Below are positions 8,905 to 17,240 of a DNA stretch of 61,871 bases, one piece after another. The position numbers and the translations under genes are program-made. Each line of letters opens with the position of its first letter. The stretch's first letter is position 1. The notes beneath the pieces are model-generated. The model saw only the letters and a list, made by a program, of their open reading frames with translations, searched no databases and had not been told where the DNA came from. This DNA comes from Bacteroidota bacterium (GTDB taxonomy: Bacteria > Bacteroidota > Bacteroidia > Bacteroidales > WCHB1-69), in contig JAEZOU010000045.1 in the NCBI GenBank assembly GCA_023413895.1, positions 1 through 61,871 on the forward strand. Direction: 5' to 3'.

Positions 8905-9288
8905 TTATTTTTTTTCGTTGAGTTTAGCATCTACACTTAAAGTTGCGTGAGGAACACTGCGTAATCTTTCTTTAGGAATTAACTTGCCAGTTATACGGCA
9001 AATACCATAGGTTTTATTTTCAATACGCACTAAAGCTGCTTCTAAGTTTTGAATATATTTGCTCAAACGAGCTGCTAAACGACTATTTTCCTCTTTTGAC
9101 AATACTTGGTTTCCATCTTCTAAATTTTTGAATGTAGGAGCGGTATCCATAGTATCGTTTCCTGCATTGCTATAGGCATCAAGATAGATTTCAAGCCCCT
9201 TCTTAGCCTCTGCAATTTTTTCTAAAATCAAAATGCGGAATTCTTCTAATTCTTCATCAGAATATCTGTTTACTTCTTGTTCTGCCAT
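8905..9288 (-). CDS. TraR/DksA-family regulator with degenerate zinc finger
   Basis: The 127-residue protein has an N-terminal helical, coiled-coil-like half and the C-terminal DksA signature (KTYGICRITGKLIPKERLR, then PHATLSVDAK). Canonical DksA holds zinc through four cysteines. Only one is left here, the second of the first pair being replaced by T in CRITG and the later pair missing. This reduced form is typical of Bacteroidota members beside lspA. DksA binds the RNA polymerase secondary channel and works with ppGpp; whether this paralogue does is unknown. A RelA/SpoT gene is also present in this window (51075-53330). Confidence 0.85.
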   Translation of the reverse strand: MAEQEVNRYSDEELEEFRILILEKIAEAKKGLEIYLDAYSNAGNDTMDTAPTFKNLEDGNQVLSKEENSRLAARLSKYIQNLEAALVRIENKTYGICRITGKLIPKERLRSVPHATLSVDAKLNEKK

Positions 9289-9313
9289 AGTAATCTTTCT
9301 TTTTTATTTTGCG

Positions 9314-9321
9314 CAAAAATA
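9314..9321 (-). promoter_or_regulatory. Candidate -7 box for the DksA-like/lspA operon
   Basis: The minus strand reads TATTTTTG, matching TAnnTTTG, about 25 bases before the ATG at 9288. This implies a leader of roughly 20 bases. Confidence 0.5.
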
Positions 9322-9452
9322 TGAAAAAAAGGAATATGGATTCTTCAATCTTTTGTAAAAATATAGACAACTTAATTTTTGATATTTTTCAGTAATTGGC
9401 AATAGTTTTACAAGTTTAAGTCTAAAAGTTTTCAACAATGAGATAAAAAAAA

Positions 9453-9469
9453 AGAGGCGCTTGGCCTCT
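9453..9469 (-). terminator. Rho-independent terminator after the ferredoxin gene
   Basis: AGAGGC (9453-9458) pairs with GCCTCT (9464-9469) across a five-base loop. It is flanked by an A-run on the left and a T-run on the right, so it can act in both directions. The right-hand T-run overlaps the ferredoxin stop codon. It ends the ferredoxin transcript and separates it from the DksA-like gene. Confidence 0.8.
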
Positions 9470-9474
9470 CTTTT

Positions 9475-9642
9475 TTAGTTGTGAATTGCACCACTTGGGC
9501 AAGCACCTTCGCAAGCACCACACTCAATGCAGGTGTCAGGATCAATTGAATAAACATCACCTTCGCTAATTGCACCCATTGGGCATTCATCTTTGCAAGC
9601 TCCACAAGCTACGCATTTTTCTGGATCAATTGTAAAAGCCAT
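9475..9642 (-). CDS. Small 2[4Fe-4S] bacterial-type ferredoxin
   Basis: The 55-residue protein has two perfect CxxCxxCxxxCP cluster motifs: CVACGACKDECP at about 10-21 and CIECGACEGACP at about 38-49. Each half ends in a short GAI segment, the classic duplicated clostridial-type ferredoxin fold. It carries low-potential electrons in the cytoplasm, for example for pyruvate:ferredoxin oxidoreductase, and so points to an anaerobic or microaerophilic life. It is a single-gene unit with its own promoter box (9674-9681) and a terminator right at its stop codon. Confidence 0.95.
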   Translation of the reverse strand: MAFTIDPEKCVACGACKDECPMGAISEGDVYSIDPDTCIECGACEGACPSGAIHN

Positions 9643-9673
9643 AACAATAATTTTTTTGAATTAAACTTGGGGA

Positions 9674-9681
9674 CAAAAATA
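9674..9681 (-). promoter_or_regulatory. Candidate -7 box for the ferredoxin gene
   Basis: The minus strand reads TATTTTTG about 32 bases before the ATG at 9642. It faces an opposing box at 9694-9701, giving a compact divergent promoter pair. Confidence 0.5.
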
Positions 9682-9693
9682 AAATAAATTTTC

Positions 9694-9701
9694 TATCTTT
9701 G
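9694..9701 (+). promoter_or_regulatory. Candidate -7 box for the periplasmic-binding-fold gene
   Basis: The plus strand reads TATCTTTG, matching TAnnTTTG, 20 bases before the ATG at 9722. Confidence 0.5.
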
Positions 9702-9721
9702 CCGCACAAAAATGATTTTTT

Positions 9722-10873
9722 ATGAAAATTAAGTTTTTTTGTATTCTATTCATATTCAGTATCTTTCGATTTAGTTATGCACAAAATCAAGATCATTTTT
9801 CCATTTTATATCTTCTCCCTCTTCAAATTAATGCGAGTGAAAAGGATATAAATGCATATTCTACGGAATTAGATATTTATGCTGATGCCCAATTTCAAAT
9901 GTTAGATTTTTGGAAGGGTGCGCAGTTGGCTCTTCAGGAATATGATATGTCTGACAAACAAATCCGTGTTATTGTGCGTGATGTTTTCAATAATAGTACA
10001 AAAATTGGTGAAATTTTTCGTGATGATGCGTTGATGGAAGATGTAAAACTAATCATTGGTCCTTTCTTAGCTGCAGATTTTGCAGAAGCTGCACGTTTCG
10101 CAAAAGAGAGAGAGATTCCGATTATTAATCCTTTTTCTACGCGTACAGATTTTCTAACTGATAATCCCTATGTTTACAAAATTTCACCTAGTAAATATGC
10201 AGCGCCTCAAGCTATTTACAATACTTTTTTAAGTGATAATAATCATAATATGATATTATGGTACGATAAAGCTTATCTTGAAAAAGAGGGAAAGTGTTAT
10301 GTGGATTATTTTACGCAGAATGGTATAACTTTCAAGAAGTGCCAAGTTTCTGGTAGTTTGTCAGAATTAAAATCTCTTCTATCGTCTGAAAAGCAGAATA
10401 TTATTATTTCGCTTTATAAAAATGAGTCTGTGGTTTTGAATCAGATGCGTCTTTTATCTAACTATCTTAATCCTGTAAATCTAGAAAATGGGGAGAATGT
10501 AGATTCAACAACAATGATTTTTTTCCCTAAGGAGTGGTTAAAGTATCATCTTTTGGATACAGATTTTTATGGATTGAGTAACCTTTTCTATTTTTCCTCC
10601 ACTTATATTGATGATGCTGATGAGGTTACACTTAATTTTCAGTTGAAATATATTGAGCAGTATGCTTCTGTGCCAAATACAGAAAATTTTGCTTACCAAG
10701 GTTATGATATCACAAAATATTTTATGGAAGCTCTTTTGGGGCATTTTACGCCTGCAAAGTTGACAGCTTCACGATATAATTTTCATAAAATTCCTGATGG
10801 AGGTTTTGAGAATGATCGTGTACGTATCATTCAGATTAAGGATTATAAGCAGAAAGAGTATCTGCCTAATTGA
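9722..10873 (+). CDS. Secreted periplasmic-binding-fold protein (type 1 receptor-like), no transporter nearby
   Basis: The 383-residue protein has a signal peptide (about 1-20, ending SYA) and resembles the leucine/isoleucine/valine-binding type 1 periplasmic fold. It shows ILYLLPLQI at the start, DFWKGAQLALQEYD, LIIGPFLAADFAEAARFAKE and the hinge IPIINPFSTRTDF, then FAYQGYDITKYFMEALLG near the end. Bacteroidota often carry such domains without an ABC transporter, sometimes fused to LysM repeats; no LysM is seen here. It may sense a ligand or act as an LpoA-like envelope factor, but neither can be shown. Its end overlaps the next minus-strand gene by eight bases. Confidence 0.75.
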   Translation: MKIKFFCILFIFSIFRFSYAQNQDHFSILYLLPLQINASEKDINAYSTELDIYADAQFQMLDFWKGAQLALQEYDMSDKQIRVIVRDVFNNSTKIGEIFRDDALMEDVKLIIGPFLAADFAEAARFAKEREIPIINPFSTRTDFLTDNPYVYKISPSKYAAPQAIYNTFLSDNNHNMILWYDKAYLEKEGKCYVDYFTQNGITFKKCQVSGSLSELKSLLSSEKQNIIISLYKNESVVLNQMRLLSNYLNPVNLENGENVDSTTMIFFPKEWLKYHLLDTDFYGLSNLFYFSSTYIDDADEVTLNFQLKYIEQYASVPNTENFAYQGYDITKYFMEALLGHFTPAKLTASRYNFHKIPDGGFENDRVRIIQIKDYKQKEYLPN

Positions 10874-11306
10874 TTATTTGTGCGGGAATTCTCTCTTTTC
10901 GCACGGCGAACGTTTCATTCATAATTAGTATTGCACTTTCCTCTACGGATATAGGAGTTTTTGGGGATTTTGATGAAGTTTTGAATTTCCAGACTACAAC
11001 CTGATTTGGAGCCAAATTTGCCGTTATGGCTTCAACTTTTTTTTCGGAAGATAGAGTACCTGCTTCTATTTCTACCCATTCTATTTTTGAGTGAAAGCAT
11101 TCGTGACGTAAACTGATGGCACTCTGTTTCTCTCCATTTACAAATACAAACGTAATTAGTGCTTGGGTTGAGTCAGAAAAATCGCGTGTAACGGAGTAGT
11201 GATATTGCCAATGGAACACGCCAGCAGAGTCTAAATAGCGATTGCTTTGCGGGTATAGTGCTGAGCATAGAATTAGGAGTAGAATAGTAGATAGAATCTT
11301 GCGCAT
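10866..11306 (-). CDS. Hypothetical secreted protein
   Basis: The protein is 146 residues. The first 19 or so form a signal peptide (MRKILSTILLLILCSALYP). There is no lipobox cysteine placed for acylation, so it is probably periplasmic. The remainder is beta-rich and polar (FHWQYHYSVTRDFSDSTQ, VVVWKFKTSSKSPKTP). No family is recognised. The start lies one base after the stop of the GT9 gene, so the two are almost certainly co-transcribed. That suggests, without proving, an envelope-related role. Confidence 0.65.
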   Translation of the reverse strand: MRKILSTILLLILCSALYPQSNRYLDSAGVFHWQYHYSVTRDFSDSTQALITFVFVNGEKQSAISLRHECFHSKIEWVEIEAGTLSSEKKVEAITANLAPNQVVVWKFKTSSKSPKTPISVEESAILIMNETFAVRKERIPAQIIN

Positions 11307-11307
11307 T

Positions 11308-12309
11308 TTATAAGCTATTAATCCAATCAGCTACTTCTTGGGCTTCAATACCATTCATGCATTTGAAGTGTTTGTGTGGGCATTTTTTGTAGCCCAACTT
11401 TGAACATGGTCGGCACTTGAGTGCGTGTACTTCAAAAAGTCTGAACAGATTTCTATCTCTCATATAGGGGTACATTCCAAATTCGGGTACAGTGTTTCCC
11501 CATAACGAAGCGATGGGAACGTTGAGGGCTGCACCGATGTGCATCATTCCTGTATCTCCAGTTAGCAGGCAATCACAATGTTTTAGGATAGATGCGGATT
11601 CATTAAGAGTGAACTTTCCACAGGCATTATATACTCTATCACCTAAACGATTTTCTATCTCATCACCCATTTCTGCTACATCGTTACCCCCTAAAAGTAT
11701 AACAGGTTTGTATAAAATCCGGCAAATTTCTACTACTTTTTCCAGTGGAATTCGTTTAGTTTGATGAGCACCTCCTAAAGCTACTGCTACAAATCCATCT
11801 TCAAAAACGGCAGGAAAATCACCTGTATCCACTTCTTCATTTTGTGGAATAAAGAAGTCAAGTCCTTGATTATCGTTGACCACTTGTAGTGGTTTTACAG
11901 CATTAAAATAGCGATCAACAATATGTAAATTTGGCATTGTGTGAATTTTCAAGTTCACTAAAAGCCATTTCTTCACATTTAATTTGTGCAAACGAGAATG
12001 TGCGACCCTTAATCCTTTAACAATCTGCTTAGATCGTAAATTATGTTGCAAATCAACTACATAGTCAAAATGTTCGGCTTTTAATGTGTTGAGTGTCTCT
12101 TTTTTCCCTAAATAGTGATGGATTTTAGAAATGTGGGGATTATTTTCCATAACTCCCTGAAACTGTTTCTTGAGGAGAAAGTGAACCTCGGCATAAGGTA
12201 ATTGTTGTTTTATTGCTCTTACAACGGGAGAGGTAAGTACTATATCTCCTATTGAACTTAATCTAATGATTAATATTTTCTGCTTTTTCGAAAGAGGGAT
12301 ATCGTCCAT
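11308..12309 (-). CDS. Glycosyltransferase family 9 (heptosyltransferase-like)
   Basis: The 333-residue protein opens with KILIIRLSSIGDIVLTSPVV, the N-terminal signature of ADP-heptose:LPS heptosyltransferases. The C-terminal donor-site segment follows (LTGDTGMMHIGAALNVPIASLWG). The late cysteine-rich tail CRPCSKLGYKKCPHKHFKC is also common in this family. It should add a heptose or similar sugar to the lipopolysaccharide core on the cytoplasmic face of the inner membrane. No other LPS-core gene is adjacent; the only likely operon partner is the small secreted protein directly downstream. Confidence 0.88.
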   Translation of the reverse strand: MDDIPLSKKQKILIIRLSSIGDIVLTSPVVRAIKQQLPYAEVHFLLKKQFQGVMENNPHISKIHHYLGKKETLNTLKAEHFDYVVDLQHNLRSKQIVKGLRVAHSRLHKLNVKKWLLVNLKIHTMPNLHIVDRYFNAVKPLQVVNDNQGLDFFIPQNEEVDTGDFPAVFEDGFVAVALGGAHQTKRIPLEKVVEICRILYKPVILLGGNDVAEMGDEIENRLGDRVYNACGKFTLNESASILKHCDCLLTGDTGMMHIGAALNVPIASLWGNTVPEFGMYPYMRDRNLFRLFEVHALKCRPCSKLGYKKCPHKHFKCMNGIEAQEVADWINSL

Positions 12310-12380
12310 TTTTTATTTACAATCTTTACTACAATTCTTAAAATTGAGTTGAAAACTTTTCGCTATTTTTATTTATAAAA

Positions 12381-12412
12381 ACAAGGAGACTGTCCTATGG
12401 CAATCTCCTTGT
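12381..12412 (-). terminator. Terminator after secDF
   Basis: ACAAGGAGA (12381-12389) pairs with TCTCCTTGT (12404-12412) around a 14-base loop. The minus-strand transcript then runs into U-rich sequence (plus-strand TTTATAAAA just left of the stem). It sits 20 bases beyond the secDF stop. Confidence 0.8.
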
Positions 12413-12432
12413 TTATTAATATTTGAGGTTTA

Positions 12433-15400
12433 TTACTTGGTAATATTTGTTTTTGCTCTATTCACTTTTTTAGATTTGTTCAACAAGTCGAATGCAATAG
12501 GGGTAGAGATAAAGATACCAGAATAAGCACCAGATATGATACCCACGAGCATTGCGAATACAAAACCGCGGATTACTTCACCACCGAATAGGAAGATAGC
12601 CAACAATACGATAATGGTTGTTCCGAATGTATTGATGTTACGGCCCATTGTACTATTGATTGCACTATTAAAGTTAGTGTAGTTATCACGTTTTGGATAG
12701 AGTGCTAAGTTTTCGCGTACACGGTCAAAAATAATCACAACGTTGTTGATAGAGTAACCGATAACAGTTAGCACAGCTGCGATAAATGATTGGTCAACTT
12801 CCATTGAGAATGGCATTACTTTATGTAATAATGAGTAAAGGCCAATAGTAAATAGTGTATCGTGAACAAGAGATATGATACCACCGATACCGAATTGCCA
12901 ATTTCTAAAACGTACTGCGATATAGATGAAAATCAAGATAAGAGAAATGATAACAGCCCAAACAGCATCAATAAGAAGTTCTTGAGCGATCGTAGGTTGA
13001 ACCTTTTGATAACTTTGAATACCTCTTGGATCGAATTGGTCAGCGAAATCATCTTGAGTCAAGTTTTGTTTTTCGTAGAATGGTTTCAAAGCTTTGTATA
13101 ATTTAGCTTCACATTCACGATCAACAGCTTGGTCATTTTCATTGATTTTATAGTTTGTAGTGATACGAACTTGGTCATTACCACCGAAAGTTTTCACTTC
13201 AGGATTACCACCGAATTCAGCAGCAATAGCTTCTCTAACTTCGTTAGTTTTTACATCTTTATCGAAGAGAACTACATAGTTTCTACCTCCAGTAAAGTCA
13301 ATGCCGTAACTTAAGCCTTGAGTAGCGAAGGATGCAATCATAATCACTGCCATAATACCAGAAGCAATATAGAAAATTTTTCTCTTAGCGATAAATTGGA
13401 AGTTTATATTTTCAAAAGCGTGCAAAGTATATTTGTTACCGAACATATAGTTAACGCCTTTTTCAACTTTCTTATCAAATATTAAACGAGAAATGAAGAT
13501 TGCGGTAAATAATGAAGAAAGGATACCGATAATCAAAGTAGTTGCGAAACCTTGGATAGGACCAGAACCGAAGATGTAAAGAACGATAGCCGTAATCAAA
13601 GTAGTAATGTTACTATCAATGATTGCAGAATAAGCGTTGTTATAACCCTCTTCGATAGCAAGACGAATACCTTTACCAGCTCTAATTTCTTCACGAATAC
13701 GTTCGTAAATAATTACGTTTGCATCGACAGCCATACCCAATGTTAAGATAATACCTGCGATACCAGGCAATGTAAGAACAGCGCCGATTGATGCGAGTAC
13801 ACCCATAATGAAGAAGATGTTAACACACAATGCGATGTCGGCTACTAAACCAGCGCGGCTGTAATACAAAGCAACGTACACTAATACAAGAATGAATGCC
13901 AAAAGGAAAGATAACAAACCTGAACGGATTGATTCTTTACCTAAAGTTGGTCCTACAACTTCTGATTGTACAATATTGATACGAGCTTCAAGGTTACCAG
14001 AACTTAATACTGTTGCCAAGTCTTTTGCTTCGTCGATAGTGAAGTTACCAGAGATTTGAGATTGTCCGTTAGGAATTTCATTTTCAACTCTTGGGTATGA
14101 ATAAACGATACCATCAAGAACGATAGCGATATAGGTATAGCGTTTTGTAGCTTTAAGGCTTTCAGCAGCGTCTTTGGTAATTCTGCGCCATTCTTTAGCA
14201 GCGTCGCTTTCCATTGACATAGAAACTACAGCGCGATTTTGTTCATCAATATCTTGTCGTGCAGATTTTACAACTCTTTTGCCACCGATTACTTCAGAAG
14301 AGAGAGCAGCACCAAACTTTTTATATTTCAAAGGGATAAGAGGATAAGCTCCATCGAGAGCACCTTGTGGGTCGCGAACAGGTTCTCCCCACATAAATGT
14401 AACCTCTTTATCACCCAAAGCGCGTTCAACCGCTGGTAATAATTGTTCAACTTCTTTTACATTAGATTCTTTGAAGTAAGCAATAACAGGATCACCAATA
14501 TGTTCTTCAGGATTCATCATTGCCAAACTTAAAATAGAAGTAGTTTTTTCAACATTTTCAGCTACTTCGTTAGTTTCAGGAGTTACAGCAGCAGAGTCAA
14601 CGGCAGTAGAATCAGTTGTTGTAGAATCAACGACCACTTGAGCCACTTGTTCTTTTGCTTGTAAACCAGCAGCTACTTGAGCGTCAGCAGCTTTGAATCT
14701 TTGTTGAATTAATTGTCCATTTTTAACATCTGTATAAACTTCCCAGAATTCTAACTTTGCAGTATTTTGTAAAAGTTCTTCAACGCGTTCTGGTTCTTTT
14801 ACACCTGGAAGTTCGACTAGAATACGGCTACCTTGCAAACGTTGGATGTTAGGTTGAGCAACACCGAATCTATCGATACGGGTACGTAAGATTTTGAACG
14901 TACGGTCGATAACTTCATCAGTTTCTACCTTTAATTGAGAAATGATTTCAGCATCGGTTGCGCTTTTCATGCTCAAACGATCGCCAAAATAGGTACTTAA
15001 TAGAGCATTAGGCATTGATAAAGACTCTTTTTGTGCATTGAAATTTTTCACAAAAAGGTCCACATAATCACCTTTTTCTTTTTCATACGCAACATTAGTA
15101 GCGTCGAATGCAGCGGTAAAAAGTGGATCGTTTTCGGTATGGCTTGCCAAACTCTTCAATACATCAGGATAAGAGATTTCAAGTGTAACGTTCATACCAC
15201 CTCTAAGGTCCAAACCTAAGTTCACCTCTTTATACTTACATTCTTTGTAAGTATTGCCTAAATAAACCTTTTGAACAGACTTGTCAGCAAGATATTCTGC
15301 TTCTTTAGCCTCTGTTAATGAATCCAAAAGATGTTTTTCATACATCACGTCTCCATTCGCCATTTTCTTCACCTCATCAACAGAAACTTGCTCTTTTGCA

Positions 15401-15513
15401 TAGTTCTTCGCATCATTGCCAATTTTCCATGTTACGAAAGAAAAAGACAAACAATACAAGCAGGTTAGTGCAATAAGTACTGAGAAAAATAAAATTAAAC
15501 CTCTGTTTTTCAT
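12433..15513 (-). CDS. secDF: Fused protein translocase subunit SecDF
   Basis: The 1026-residue protein joins SecD and SecF in one chain, as is usual in Bacteroidota. SecD comes first, with LGLDLRGGMNVTLE near residue 98 and LAFILVLVYVALYYSRAG and LTLGMAVDANVIIYERIREE further on. SecF follows, with YGIDFTGGRNYVV near 735 and VIGYSINNVVIIFDRVREN near 910. Twelve membrane helices and two large periplasmic domains drive late protein export with proton force. A low-complexity stretch rich in V, T, S, A and D near 290-320 interrupts the first periplasmic domain. The gene stands alone, with a promoter box upstream and a terminator downstream. Confidence 0.97.
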   Translation of the reverse strand: MKNRGLILFFSVLIALTCLYCLSFSFVTWKIGNDAKNYAKEQVSVDEVKKMANGDVMYEKHLLDSLTEAKEAEYLADKSVQKVYLGNTYKECKYKEVNLGLDLRGGMNVTLEISYPDVLKSLASHTENDPLFTAAFDATNVAYEKEKGDYVDLFVKNFNAQKESLSMPNALLSTYFGDRLSMKSATDAEIISQLKVETDEVIDRTFKILRTRIDRFGVAQPNIQRLQGSRILVELPGVKEPERVEELLQNTAKLEFWEVYTDVKNGQLIQQRFKAADAQVAAGLQAKEQVAQVVVDSTTTDSTAVDSAAVTPETNEVAENVEKTTSILSLAMMNPEEHIGDPVIAYFKESNVKEVEQLLPAVERALGDKEVTFMWGEPVRDPQGALDGAYPLIPLKYKKFGAALSSEVIGGKRVVKSARQDIDEQNRAVVSMSMESDAAKEWRRITKDAAESLKATKRYTYIAIVLDGIVYSYPRVENEIPNGQSQISGNFTIDEAKDLATVLSSGNLEARINIVQSEVVGPTLGKESIRSGLLSFLLAFILVLVYVALYYSRAGLVADIALCVNIFFIMGVLASIGAVLTLPGIAGIILTLGMAVDANVIIYERIREEIRAGKGIRLAIEEGYNNAYSAIIDSNITTLITAIVLYIFGSGPIQGFATTLIIGILSSLFTAIFISRLIFDKKVEKGVNYMFGNKYTLHAFENINFQFIAKRKIFYIASGIMAVIMIASFATQGLSYGIDFTGGRNYVVLFDKDVKTNEVREAIAAEFGGNPEVKTFGGNDQVRITTNYKINENDQAVDRECEAKLYKALKPFYEKQNLTQDDFADQFDPRGIQSYQKVQPTIAQELLIDAVWAVIISLILIFIYIAVRFRNWQFGIGGIISLVHDTLFTIGLYSLLHKVMPFSMEVDQSFIAAVLTVIGYSINNVVIIFDRVRENLALYPKRDNYTNFNSAINSTMGRNINTFGTTIIVLLAIFLFGGEVIRGFVFAMLVGIISGAYSGIFISTPIAFDLLNKSKKVNRAKTNITK

Positions 15514-15573
15514 TTTCTATTTGTTTGATTATTAATGTTTTATAATTTTTCTAAGGTAGATTTTTCAAGCGTG

Positions 15574-15581
15574 CAAATATA
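15574..15581 (-). promoter_or_regulatory. Candidate -7 box for secDF
   Basis: The minus strand reads TATATTTG, matching TAnnTTTG, about 60 bases before the ATG at 15513. Confidence 0.45.
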
Positions 15582-15630
15582 CAAAATATTTTGAATGTAA
15601 GTTACTTATTTTCAAAATAGTTGAATATAC

Positions 15631-16494
15631 TTACTTTTTTGTGAAAATTCTTGGAATATGAAGTTTATCACTATTCATATTTTCGTCAGTATTTTCGTGT
15701 TCTGCATAGGGTTCAAACTCTTGTAATAGTGTTTGTTTCAGTTCATCAGGAGTTAGATTTCTACGGATGTTTCCTTCTTTGCAGATGGAGATCTGACCTG
15801 TTTGTTCCGAAACGATAATAGCGATAGCATCGGTAAGAGTTGTAGAGCCGATAGCAGAACGGTGACGAAGCCCTAAGTCGGTGGAGATCTCTTCAGATTT
15901 TGATACAGGAAGAATGCATCTGGCAGCAGCAATTCGATGATTTGCCACCACTACTGCGCCATCGTGGAGTGGGCTATTTTTAAAGAATATATTTTCTAAA
16001 AGTTCGCGAGAAACCAATGCATCAATTTTTTCACCAGTATTTATAAAATCATCTACAGGAGTGTTTTTCTTCATTACGATAAGAGCACCTGTTTTGGAAG
16101 CTGCCATACGTTTGCAAGCGCGAGTAATGTTGATAATTTCTTGCACGTAATTTCCTGTTTTCTGTTTCTTTCCTACTAATTCTTGAATCCATTGGAAAAG
16201 ACGAGTATTGCCAAGATAGATTAAAAATTTCCTTATTTCTGGTTGGAAAACCACAATCAACAGAATCATTCCCATACTGATAAACTCACCAATAATATCA
16301 GAAAGCATATTCAATTGAAAGAGTGAGACTAATTTCCAAATAGCAAAAATGGAGACTAATCCGATTAAAATTTTAACAGCGGCAGTTCCTTTTAACCATC
16401 TATACAATTCGTATAATAGAAAAGCAACTAAAAGAATATCAATAATATCTGTAATTTTAAAATCCAAGAAACTAAATAGACTAAGTAGATACAT
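15631..16494 (-). CDS. cdaA: Diadenylate cyclase CdaA (c-di-AMP synthase)
   Basis: The 287-residue protein has three N-terminal membrane helices (about 17-32, 39-58 and 68-84) and a DisA_N/DAC catalytic domain. The DGA motif (178-180, in SPLHDGAVVV) and RHRSA motif (210-214) are both intact, so cyclase activity is expected: two ATP give c-di-AMP. In the Firmicutes this nucleotide controls potassium and osmolyte transport and wall homeostasis; its targets here are not in the window. The gene begins 12 bases after the tdk stop, forming a probable tdk-cdaA pair. The partner gene cdaR (YbbR) is not adjacent. Confidence 0.94.
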   Translation of the reverse strand: MYLLSLFSFLDFKITDIIDILLVAFLLYELYRWLKGTAAVKILIGLVSIFAIWKLVSLFQLNMLSDIIGEFISMGMILLIVVFQPEIRKFLIYLGNTRLFQWIQELVGKKQKTGNYVQEIINITRACKRMAASKTGALIVMKKNTPVDDFINTGEKIDALVSRELLENIFFKNSPLHDGAVVVANHRIAAARCILPVSKSEEISTDLGLRHRSAIGSTTLTDAIAIIVSEQTGQISICKEGNIRRNLTPDELKQTLLQEFEPYAEHENTDENMNSDKLHIPRIFTKK

Positions 16495-16506
16495 AACAAA
16501 TTTTCT

Positions 16507-17100
16507 CTAATTTTGGGAACTATTCATAAATTCGTTAAAGCAATGTCTGCATAAAGGTTCGTAGCTATCTTTTTCGCCTAACATTACCTGTTTTTCGTTT
16601 TTTATCAGACGATGAGAATACTGTGCTAAGTTACCGCAACGTGTACATATAGCGTGTACTTTGGAAACATATTCTGCGATGGCAATCAGTTGCGGCATAG
16701 GTCCGAAAGGCTTGCCAAGATAATCCATATCTAATCCTGCAACAACAACTCGTATTCCTTTGTTTGCCAAAGTATTACAAACATCTATAATCCCTTCATC
16801 AAAAAACTGAACTTCATCAATTCCTACAAATTCAACCTCATCAATGTTAACGTATAGGAGGATTTCTGCGGAGTTGTGTACAGGAGTTGTGTTCATTGCA
16901 GAATGGTCATGAGAAACCATTTCTGTTTCATCGTAGCGAGTATCCACAGCCGGTTTAAAAAGTTCAATCTTCTGATTTGCAAATTGAGCGCGTTTAATTC
17001 TCCGAATTAACTCTTCTGTTTTGCCAGAAAACATTGATCCGCAAATTACTTCAATCCAACCTTTACTTATACTTCTATCGGCTTTACTTTCTAAGAACAT
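16507..17100 (-). CDS. tdk: Thymidine kinase
   Basis: From the ATG at 17100 the protein is 197 residues. A longer frame from a TTG at 17142 exists, but its extra residues are lysine-rich and the ATG fits the family's length better. The P-loop is GSMFSGKT (21-28) and the Walker B-like segment is GIDEVQFF. Zinc ligands are supplied by CTRC and CRHC near the C-terminus. It phosphorylates thymidine to dTMP for salvage. It is the likely first gene of a pair with cdaA. It lies divergent from the coiled-coil gene at 17241. Confidence 0.94.
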   Translation of the reverse strand: MFLESKADRSISKGWIEVICGSMFSGKTEELIRRIKRAQFANQKIELFKPAVDTRYDETEMVSHDHSAMNTTPVHNSAEILLYVNIDEVEFVGIDEVQFFDEGIIDVCNTLANKGIRVVVAGLDMDYLGKPFGPMPQLIAIAEYVSKVHAICTRCGNLAQYSHRLIKNEKQVMLGEKDSYEPLCRHCFNEFMNSSQN

Positions 17101-17127
17101 TTTTTCTTTTTGCAATATTTTTTTTAC

Positions 17128-17135
17128 TATTTTTG
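17128..17135 (+). promoter_or_regulatory. Possible -7 box for the coiled-coil gene at 17241
   Basis: The plus strand reads TATTTTTG about 105 bases before the ATG at 17241. The leader would be unusually long for this genome, so a nearer, non-consensus promoter is possible. Confidence 0.25.
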
Positions 17136-17240
17136 ACAGCAATTTTCAGAAGACAAAATTACACGTTTTTTTCTTATAAAAAACATCATAGTACGATAAA
17201 AACAAAAAAAATATAGAACCTTAAAAATTAGAAAGTTATT

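Noticed and set aside
17101..17142. TTG start giving thymidine kinase 14 extra residues
   Set aside because: The ATG at 17100 gives the usual family length, and the extra residues are lysine-rich with no family match.
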